Source: Actinomortierella ambigua (taxonomy: Eukaryota; Mortierellomycota; Mortierellomycetes; Mortierellales; Mortierellaceae). From it: a DNA stretch of 14,183 nt. The notes under the pieces are model-generated. The model saw only the letters and a program-made list of their open reading frames with translations, was not told where the DNA came from and did not search any database. Positions 9,201 through 13,994 of the stretch are shown one piece after another (positions within the stretch are counted from its first letter, which is position 1; every line of letters begins with the position of its first letter). The DNA lies in contig JAAAJB010000454.1 in the NCBI GenBank assembly GCA_016098155.1, positions 7,676 to 21,858 of the forward strand, in the 5' to 3' direction. A program made the translations under genes and the position numbers.

Positions 9201-11893
9201 CAATCTCATCTCTGGACAAGAACTGGGTCAAGATGAGCCGCACAGATGGCACGCTGGTGGCGCCGTTGGATGACCCTCATGGCGGCACATCGCCGTCGTC
9301 AAGCGACACGCACACGATCACGCTGAGCTTTTCGACGCTTGTTCGGAATGTGTTTTCGACGTACCTTCTGATTGAAAATGTGGACAACCCACTGGACACC
9401 AAGACGATCCGGATCACGATGGAGGTGGTAGCGCGACAGAATATCCGACGAGTGACCAAGGGAGGGCTCAACGATCTGAACAACCGCGTGTTTGACGTGT
9501 ATGTGAATGGTATTGACGCCAAGAACCGAGACTCGATCGACATGAAGAACCTGTACTATGGATCGTGGTACACGGCGCGCAGCATGGTCGTGTACAACCG
9601 CGAGACGGTGCCGATGGAGTTTACGTTCAAGTCCAACCTCTCGCCATCGGAGCCGACGGAGATCCTGTTTTCGACGTCGCGTACGTCGGCGAAGCTGTTC
9701 AAGACGTTGACGGTGCCGCCGGAGAATCATGTTAGGGTCTACATCCGGTTCTTCCCAAAACCATCAGCGCAGATCCAGGCGAGCTTGGACCAGGGCATCT
9801 ACCGCGATCCGGCCGAGATGGAGCTCAAGACCATTGAGATTTACATCAACTGCCGATTGGTCAAGGACTATCAGCATGTGGTGGTCTTGACGGCGGAGTG
9901 CTTCCTGCCCGCGGTGCGCGTTGACTGGAAGGAGTCCAAGGCATTTGTTGGTAAGTTCTTTTTTTTTTGCGCTGTTTCATCGTCGGTAGTCATAATAGTG
10001 GATGAACAGGTCACTGATAGGGTCTCCCCTCGTCCCCTTCCCATATTCCTTTCTTATACGTTGATAGGGTCCTTGACAAAGTCACCTTCGCAACCAGGTG
10101 GAGGAGGAGGCGAAGCAGACGACGCTGGATGGCGGCTGACGTTCCAGGACGACCACCGTGAGTTGCGAGTCACCAACACGCTCGACACGCCGCTGCACTA
10201 CGAGATTGTGAACGACACCATGTACTTTAACCTCGAGTTTCCGATGGCGACCAAGATTGTCGAGGGCAATGGCGTTCATGTCATCCGTGTGGTCCCCAAC
10301 ACCAAAGCCCTCGTCAAGAATGCCGAAAACTTTAGGAGGGTAAGGTTTTCCATGGGGTGCATATTCTCCTTTTTTCGTTTTCCCTCTCTCTCAAGCGATG
10401 AGACTGATGGTTTTTTTTTCCTTCTTTCTTTCTTTCTTTCTTCTACCCTTGTGAAATAGGAAAAGTACGTGCAAGAGAACATCACCATCTACAACAAGCG
10501 CCGGCCACTAGAGAACTACTGGATCCCATTGCGCCTGAGCTTTGGCAACGTGTCCAACTTCCAGTTGTCATCGGGATACAAGTCGTCGTATGCGTTTGGT
10601 ATGATCGAGCAGCACGTGGTCAACTTCTTGGCCGACTTTTCGGCCCATGCTGTCCTGGTCACGATGGGCAGCAGTCCCGGTATGATGAGCACCAGCGTCG
10701 CTGCAGCAGCTGCCGCCAACAACGCCGGACCGACGACGGATTTCCAGTCAGGGCCACAGCAGCATCAGCAACAACAGCAACAGCAGCAGCAGAATCAGCA
10801 TCAGCAACAGCAGCACTCGCATCAGCATCATCTTCAGCATCAGCATCATCCTGGCTCGGCAACGACATCGACATCGTACCAGAGCTACTACCATGGATAC
10901 CAGCATCATGGCGGCTCGATCGGCTCTGGCAGCGTCATGTCGCCCGGACTGATTGTCCCGCCCTCGAGCTCGATGGTGCCGATTGGAGGTCAGCTGGGAC
11001 TTGGACAGCAGCAATTCCTGCAACATTTGGTCGGCCATGCGACGACGACAACGACGACGAGTCCGCCCATGTCGTCGTCAAGCGCATCGGGCGGAGCGGG
11101 GATCACCAACACCCCCTCCTCGCCCTCCTCCAAGGCCGCCACCACAGTGGCCTCGGCAGCAGCAGCAGGATTGCTGAGGATCGACACGAGAAGCAGCAGC
11201 GTGTTGTCGTTGTCATTGCCGTCGTCGCCAGTGTCGTCATCGCCTTGTACGTCGTCGGCGGTGTCGACGCCGGTGCTTTCTCACCAGGCGTCGATACATG
11301 ATCTTGGTCAGCAGGCGGGCGTTGGAGGCGATGAGAGGGATAATGGCAACGGCAATAGCGGCAACGGCAATAGCGGCGGGTACATGTCGGACACGCAACG
11401 GAAGCTGGTGGACCTCGAGTTTCAGTATCTGTACGTGGTGGACCAACTGGTGTACTACAGCACGATCAAGACGGGCGAGAACTTTTTCCAGTTGGCCAGT
11501 CTGCTGTTCTGCACGTTGCTGAGCAACCGGATCTTCCAGATCTGGGGGCCGGCGTACCTTAAGGCGCCTGCAAACTTGGCGATGGCGGCTGTAGGTGGTG
11601 GTAGTAGTGGCATAAACCACCATGACTCTTTGGAGGTAGAGGAAGGAGGAGGTGGTGGCGTGAATGGAGGAGGCAGCAGCAGCCAGCATCAACAGCAATC
11701 ATCGTCGTCATCGTCTTCGTCGTCGTCGCCGCAGTCGATGCCGTCGTCACAGGTCGGAGTCAAGGTGAAGGTGTGGCCCGAGTCGTTGCGCAAGTGGGTC
11801 GAGTCGCTCGACTACTTTGTGTCGTTCTTCCCATATCACTCGCGGCAGCTGGAAACACTTCGAAACTTGCACCAGAGTCTGATACTCTCTTAA
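134..11893 (+). CDS. Giant multi-ASH/Ig-like (Hydin/MSP-type) scaffold protein, 5'-partial, five exons in window
   Basis: The CDS joins 134-2857, 3003-4790, 4938-9950, 10068-10339 and 10460-11893 (TAA). Splice phases are 1,1,1,0 and the frame is consistent throughout. Counting the first full codon (136) as residue 1, 3,742 residues are visible; the N terminus lies left of the window and no ATG in this frame precedes 202. The protein repeats a beta-sandwich signature: a hydrophobic strand ending in F/L-G or F-D-x, then V/G-x-x, then a strand ending N-x-S/T, then a P-rich closing strand. Clear copies lie near residues 232-275, 380-415 (TTMDFGDCCAGMWTRQTMTL), 699-740 (VLDFGDADVGALKSLPIKLI), 820-860, 1260-1300 (NNINFGTLDKGEKRTKTIVI), 1367-1405, 1698-1740, 1813-1850, 1987-2030, 2335-2385, 2890-2935, 3041-3090 and 3193-3230. 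This is the pattern of ASH domains (ASPM, SPD-2, Hydin) and related MSP folds. Acidic/Ser-rich disordered linkers lie at about 430-620 and 1000-1140. A coiled coil lies at about 1452-1497. A helical module forms the C terminus. I see no signal peptide, membrane span or catalytic motif. The inferred role is a cytoplasmic structural or trafficking scaffold; the orthologue is unknown. Confidence 0.9.
2858..3002 (+). other. Intron 1 of the giant ASH gene (phase 1)
   Basis: The donor is GTAAGT at 2858. A branch-like CTCTAAT lies at about 2985-2991 and the preferred acceptor is CAG ending at 3002. The join gives SRG-S-DLTDIALSG. A second CAG ending at 3014 is also in frame and would delete four residues (SRG-Y-IALSG). 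A third CAG ending at 3029 would create an immediate TGA. The exact acceptor is therefore the least certain splice site in the gene. Confidence 0.75.
4634..4777 (+). other. Predicted coiled-coil/charged helix within the ASH protein
   Basis: Residues about 1452-1499 form a long Lys/Glu-rich helix with hydrophobics at heptad-like spacing (EMEDEIEHLEQKLKIAIRKG, then a second K/E-rich half ending RLAELKGIA). It follows the sixth clear ASH module and precedes the acidic Gly/Ser linker split by intron 2. It could mediate self-association or partner binding. Assignment is by eye; no coiled-coil score was computed. Confidence 0.7.
4791..4937 (+). other. Intron 2 of the giant ASH gene (phase 1)
   Basis: The donor is GTATGT at 4791, with GTGCTAATAC as a good branch site near 4870, a long pyrimidine tract, and acceptor TTAG ending at 4937. 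The 147-nt intron contains an in-frame TGA at 4844-4846. The join reads GSGAA-G-EDAGSAQ, continuing the same acidic/Gly linker on both sides. Confidence 0.92.
6230..6259 (+). repeat. (GCA)10 microsatellite encoding poly-Ala
   Basis: Ten uninterrupted GCA codons encode an alanine run in a linker between two ASH modules (residues about 1935-1944). Pure codon use suggests recent slippage, so length polymorphism between strains is likely. Confidence 0.95.
8926..8988 (+). repeat. Gly-rich low-complexity tract (GGC/GGT/GGA)
   Basis: The tract encodes a Gly/Val/Ala-rich flexible linker (GRGG..GGVGVGGGGAG) just upstream of the ASH module near residue 2890. The mixed Gly codons indicate an older or less pure repeat than the GCA run. 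Confidence 0.9.
9951..10067 (+). other. Intron 3 of the giant ASH gene (phase 1), 3n and stop-free
   Basis: The donor is GTAAGT at 9951, followed at once by a run of T. A pyrimidine-rich stretch precedes acceptor GATAG ending at 10067. At 117 nt it is exactly 39 codons with no in-frame stop, so retention would insert 39 residues. The would-be peptide (KFFFFCAV...) has no ASH character, which supports removal. An alternative acceptor AACAG near 10009 is weaker. Confidence 0.85.
10340..10459 (+). other. Intron 4 of the giant ASH gene (phase 0)
   Basis: The donor is GTAAGG at 10340. A CTTT microsatellite forms the pyrimidine tract and the acceptor is ATAG ending at 10459. It is 120 nt and in frame, and its only in-frame stop is the acceptor TAG itself (10457-10459). 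The join reads ENFRR-EKYVQENITIYNKR, completing a beta-strand of the last ASH-like module. Confidence 0.9.
10419..10443 (+). repeat. CTTT microsatellite in intron 4
   Basis: About five CTTT units serve as the polypyrimidine tract upstream of the intron 4 acceptor. Length changes here could alter splicing efficiency. Confidence 0.85.
10756..10851 (+). repeat. CAG/CAA/CAT tract encoding Gln/His-rich region
   Basis: Interspersed CAG, CAA and CAT codons give a Gln- and His-rich segment near residues 3365-3396, downstream of the last ASH-like strand. It opens the long disordered linker that leads to the C-terminal helical module. Confidence 0.95.
11345..11374 (+). repeat. 15-bp coding tandem duplication (GNGNS x2)
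   Basis: Two perfect copies of GGCAACGGCAATAGC encode GNGNS twice, immediately before the C-terminal helical module begins. Confidence 0.9.
11389..11893 (+). other. C-terminal helical module of the ASH protein, interrupted by low-complexity insert
   Basis: After about 240 residues of low-complexity sequence, the last part of the protein returns to ordered, hydrophobic-aromatic helices. Residues about 3578-3637 contain KLVDLEFQYLYVVDQLVYYS and QLASLLFCTLLSNRIFQIWG. Residues about 3704-3742 contain LRKWVESLDYFVSFFPYHSR and end LHQSLILS. A Gly/Gln/Ser insert of about 60 residues separates the two halves. The module does not look like an ASH domain or a transmembrane helix. I do not recognise the family. 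Confidence 0.6.
11699..11731 (+). repeat. TCG/TCA/TCT run encoding poly-Ser
   Basis: Ten consecutive Ser codons, followed by Pro, lie inside the insert that splits the C-terminal helical module. A HQQQ stretch precedes the run. Confidence 0.9.
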
Positions 11894-11920
11894 AAAAAAA
11901 CACACAAAAGAAACGTTTAA

Positions 11921-11926
11921 AATAAA
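11921..11926 (+). terminator. Candidate polyadenylation signal (AATAAA)
   Basis: The first AATAAA lies 28 nt after the TAA stop of the giant gene, in an A-rich stretch with an overlapping AATAAAAATA. This suggests a very short 3' UTR. The call rests on motif and position only. Confidence 0.55.
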
Positions 11927-12037
11927 AATAAAAAAATAGAATCGTATGGTGACCTCCCTCAAAAAAGTGAGTAAATTTAGCGCGTCTTTGTAGTACATCT
12001 AGTCGCTCTAGGCAAGGAAAAAAGCCTTATCTCTTTT
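11927..12037. other. Spacer between the giant gene and the inverted-repeat element
   Basis: No gene is seen. The stretch contains an A-rich 3' flank and the motif CCTCCCTCAAAAAAGTGAG at 11954-11972, which resembles subterminal sequence of some DNA transposons. I see no partner for it in this window. Confidence 0.4.
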
Positions 12038-12056
12038 TCCTGCTCCAGGCAGCTGT

Positions 12057-12083
12057 CGTTCTAATCTGCTTTAAACAAGGCAT
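12057..12083 (+). repeat. Subterminal 27-bp motif, copy L1
   Basis: Pattern CGTTCTAATC-(6-7 nt)-TAAACAAGGCAT. It is the outer of two copies in the left repeat and almost identical to 13948-13974 reversed. Confidence 0.75.
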
Positions 12084-12125
12084 GCATACGGCCCCTGACC
12101 CCATACGGGCCCCATACGGACTTAC

Positions 12126-12152
12126 CGTTCTAATCAACCCTAGACGAGGCAT
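12126..12152 (+). repeat. Subterminal 27-bp motif, copy L2
   Basis: Pattern CGTTCTAATC-AACCC-TAGACGAGGCAT. It is the inner copy, in the same orientation as L1 and 69 bp away from it. Confidence 0.7.
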
Positions 12153-12190
12153 ACGAGGACATACGAAGACATACAAAGACGGGATTCTAT

Positions 12191-12556
12191 TGCCGTTTTC
12201 ATCCGTTTTGAAGACCCCTGTTCTCGTAGTTAGTTATTCGAGACTTCATGTATTTAACAATTACTGCAGGCTATTCCCAGTAGTGGCGAGAATAGATTGT
12301 GGCGCGTCTTTCAATAAAAGTGGGTCGTCATTAATATTCACATCCTCACCCCGAGCCCTGCAAGGGGCGGGTGCCTTCAGGAGCTGAAAAATTGATTGCA
12401 TACTTCTCCCACACATACCTTAAACCAAGCATGTTTGATTGTATGGTATGACTGACATTGTGATTCCGTGAATGGACAAAAAGAGGGCGTGCTACACTGT
12501 CCAGTGGTGGATACGACGAGTGAACTCCAAGGAGTGTTACCTCGAAACGAGGAGGG
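12191..12556. other. Element interior without recognisable gene
   Basis: No supported coding region is seen. Small features only: a GC-rich patch CCCCGAGCCCTGCAAGGGG near 12349-12367 and a perfect 5-bp stem CCTCG-AAA-CGAGG at 12540-12552. Confidence 0.5.
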
Positions 12557-12684
12557 TCAATTGAAAATGGAGAGTTTATTCCTTTCTTGATTGACGACCG
12601 GTGTGAGGAGAACCATACCCTTGCTTCCGGAACGCACCACTACGGCCAAACCAAATCCCAAGCAAGTCGATTGTAACAAGACAC
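12557..12684 (-). pseudogene. Membrane-helix-encoding gene fragment (segment Y)
   Basis: Read on the minus strand from 12684, the sequence encodes CLVTI and then, after a one-base shift, ACLGFGLAVVVRSGSKGMVL followed by a polar tail and TGA (12559-12557). The hydrophobic stretch with a following basic patch looks like a transmembrane helix and its cytoplasmic stop-transfer charges. The inverted copy at 12798-12864 keeps the same hydrophobic reading (CLVTIPACLGFGLIVVLRFG). This conservation at the amino-acid level is the main reason to call it former coding sequence. No start codon is present. Confidence 0.4.
12618..12684 (+). repeat. Inverted repeat Y, left arm
   Basis: Its reverse complement matches 12798-12864 over about 67 bp with scattered differences. 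The inner end GTAACAAGACAC is perfect. The two arms bracket a loop of about 113 bp. Confidence 0.85.
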
Positions 12685-12685
12685 G

Positions 12686-12797
12686 TATCAGAGTCTTAAT
12701 GTCAGATCAGAGGTTTGTGTACAGAAAAGATTTATGATACTACGTGGTATATAATGATTGATGATGCTGATGCCAAGGTTGTTGTCTACTTTTAAAA
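12686..12797 (+). repeat. Inverted repeat X, plus-strand copy (decayed)
   Basis: TATCAGAGTC, GTCAGATCAGAG, TACAGAAAAG and ATACTAC blocks match the reverse complement of about 12882-12996 in the same order. A one-base deletion near 12697 shifts the frame, and an in-frame TAA follows VVVYF. This copy is therefore a broken version of the C-terminal coding segment on the opposite strand. Confidence 0.8.
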
Positions 12798-12864
12798 GTG
12801 TCTTGTTACAATCCCGGCTTGCTTGGGATTTGGGTTGATCGTAGTGTTGCGTTTCGGCAGGAGG
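12798..12864 (-). repeat. Inverted repeat Y, right arm
   Basis: This is the partner of 12618-12684. On the plus strand it follows repeat X (12686-12797) directly, so the plus strand here carries an X-Y unit in the order expected for an ectodomain followed by a membrane helix. Confidence 0.85.
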
Positions 12865-12876
12865 ATCTGGATGTCC

Positions 12877-13338
12877 TCACAACACGTATAAATAGTCCAC
12901 AACAACCATAGCATCACGATCATCGATCATCACCCCCGTAGTATTATAAACCTTTTCTGTACCCAAAACTCTGATCTGACCATCGCGACTCTGATAACCG
13001 GTCTTGGTCAAAGGCATCACTGAACCTGTTGCGTTGAAAAAAGGGCTGAACGTAGAGGCGAGTGAGTCATCTTCACAGCAGTGCTCTGTGCATGGATCAG
13101 CTAAAGTACATGTCCACCACACTTTTGCTTTGATAAGAACAATAGCTTGGCCACCTCGCTGGATGCCATTCCATAGATACCGAACAAAATAACGACGCGC
13201 CAGCACAGATCTTCCGAGTAGATCACGTCCACGGTGCACGATTATGAGAGAAAGGAGAGGAACAGAGACAGGTGTGGGAAGGTGGGGAAGGATAGGGTAG
13301 CTTGAGGAAATATTTCTTGGAATAAAAATAAATGTACC
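12877..13338 (-). pseudogene. Cys-rich ectodomain-like gene fragment (contains segment X), no start codon
   Basis: The frame is open between stops at 13341-13339 and 12879-12877 but has no usable ATG near its beginning. The upstream 13240-13310 part is pyrimidine-rich on this strand, like an intron tail. The informative part reads RYLWNGIQRGGQAIVLIKAK, then a Cys cluster (WTCTLADPCTEHCCEDD), two N-glycosylation sequons (FFNATG, VYNTTG) and VVVDYLYVL before TGA. It looks like the extracellular part of a membrane or secreted protein whose downstream membrane helix has been displaced. I do not recognise the family, and it may instead be one exon of a spliced gene. No function is assigned. Confidence 0.4.
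12882..12996 (-). repeat. Inverted repeat X, minus-strand copy (intact frame)
   Basis: This is the partner of 12686-12797. In this copy the frame is unbroken (YQSRDGQIRVLGTEKVYNTT onward), so it is probably the less decayed version. Confidence 0.8.
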
Positions 13339-13568
13339 CTATTTTTTGTCATGTGGAGCCTCACAAAAACAAGGCATCCTGTCCACTGTTGCTAGTGATG
13401 TTGATCAAGGCTTTGCTGAACGGAAATCAAATAAGAAAAAATAAAACAGGCTAAGTGCAACAGGTTGTTCAACCAGAAATAACAAAAAAAAATGAAAACG
13501 GCAATAACGAAGACTATATAAGGAGTGTCTCTACCATTAAAGCAACACAACCCTTTATCGTCACCTCT
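13339..13568. other. A/T-rich element interior with a TATA-like box
   Basis: No gene is supported. TATATAAGG at 13515-13523 is a good TATA-like match on the plus strand, but no plausible ORF follows it. The rest is A-rich. Confidence 0.4.
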
Positions 13569-13688
13569 CTGCTTGCCTCCCAGTTCGCTACCGAAAACTA
13601 AAGCAGGAGCAGAGTCGCGAGACGGGTGCCGGCTTTCGCGAATCTGCTCCGGGTTTAGCTTTTTGTAGCGAACCTGGGAGGCAAGCAG
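13569..13688. repeat. 120-bp foldback hairpin
   Basis: The left arm starts CTGCTTGCCTCCCAGTTCGC and the right arm ends in its near-perfect complement at 13665-13688. Pairing continues with small mismatches through GGAGCAGAGTCGCGA / TTCGCGAATCTGCTCC to a loop of roughly 14 nt near 13621-13634. Both arms are about 52-58 bp. No direct repeat flanks it. Confidence 0.85.
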
Positions 13689-13734
13689 CTCGCTGCTGGA
13701 AGATCTTGTACGACATGGTGGAGGCACAATGGGT

Positions 13735-13788
13735 GTGTAGATATGAGCGTACGTGTTGATATTAGCGAACGTGTAGACATGAGAGTAA
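13735..13788 (+). repeat. 18-bp tandem repeat, three copies
   Basis: Units GTGTAGATATGAGCGTAC, GTGTTGATATTAGCGAAC and GTGTAGACATGAGAGTAA lie head to tail with a few substitutions each. Confidence 0.85.
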
Positions 13789-13903
13789 GGGAGAGCGAAT
13801 AGTATGGATGCAACCAAAGATTTTTGGGTAGTACAGAATTGCTTTATGAGGGGAGGTTGTACTTATAGATGTTACATAGGATCCCGTCTTCGTATGTTTT
13901 CGT

Positions 13904-13930
13904 ACGCCTTGTCTAGGGTAGATTAGAACA
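13904..13930 (-). repeat. Subterminal 27-bp motif, copy R2
   Basis: On the minus strand it reads TGTTCTAATC-TACCC-TAGACAAGGCGT. It is the inner right copy and the partner of L2. Confidence 0.7.
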
Positions 13931-13947
13931 GTAAGTCCAGGGGCCAT

Positions 13948-13974
13948 ATGCCTTGTTTAGAGCAGATTAGAACG
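13948..13974 (-). repeat. Subterminal 27-bp motif, copy R1
   Basis: On the minus strand it reads CGTTCTAATC-TGCTC-TAAACAAGGCAT. It is the outer right copy, one substitution from L1. Confidence 0.75.
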
Positions 13975-13994
13975 ACAGCTTGCCTGGGGCAGGA

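Larger units (their letters stand above)
12038..12190 (+). repeat. Left terminal inverted repeat
   Basis: It begins CCTGCTCCAGGCAGCTGTCG and pairs with 13876-13994. It is longer than the right copy because it carries extra CCCATACGG-type units (about 12083-12120) and an extra GACATACAAA unit (about 12168-12177). It contains two copies of the 27-bp subterminal motif. Confidence 0.8.
12038..13994. mobile_element. Terminal-inverted-repeat element of about 1.96 kb, probably non-autonomous DNA transposon
   Basis: The outer 12038-12190 reads, with small indels, as the reverse complement of 13876-13994. The outermost 45 bp differ by two mismatches and one gap, counted by eye. Further in, a 53-bp block differs at about six positions. 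I found no transposase, DDE motif or reverse transcriptase between the repeats and no convincing target-site duplication outside them. The interior holds decayed membrane-protein-like coding fragments, a foldback hairpin and a short tandem repeat. The most economical reading is a degenerate TIR transposon or foldback element, possibly with captured host sequence. An inverted segmental duplication of unrelated origin is the alternative. Confidence 0.65.
13876..13994 (-). repeat. Right terminal inverted repeat
   Basis: Read on the minus strand it starts CCTGCCCCAGGCAAGCTGTC and follows the left repeat to CGGGATCCTAT. It lacks the internal expansions of the left copy. Confidence 0.8.

Noticed and set aside
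10516..11187. Several minus-strand frames rich in Ala/Leu/Met opposite the Q/H-rich region
   Set aside because: They are products of the CAG/CAA/CAT and GCA repeats read on the other strand.
134..11893. Assignment to a specific named ciliary or centrosomal protein (Hydin, CFAP, SPD-2, ASPM, TMEM131)
   Set aside because: No IQ repeats, calponin-homology domain, membrane span or other diagnostic neighbour domain is visible, so only the superfamily-level call is supported.
12302..12311. Repeat of GCGCGTCTTT also present at 11980-11989
   Set aside because: A 10-bp match without extension is within chance expectation here.
12082..12387. 101-codon plus-strand frame beginning inside the left terminal repeat
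   Set aside because: It covers the tandem CCCATACGG/GACATACRAA repeats, and its composition and lack of any recognisable motif argue against a gene.
13392..13817. Open frame of 141 codons on the minus strand downstream of the 18-bp repeats
   Set aside because: It starts at a TTG, runs through both arms of the hairpin and the tandem repeat, and is low-complexity and hydrophobic at its end. It is better explained by repeat structure than by a gene.
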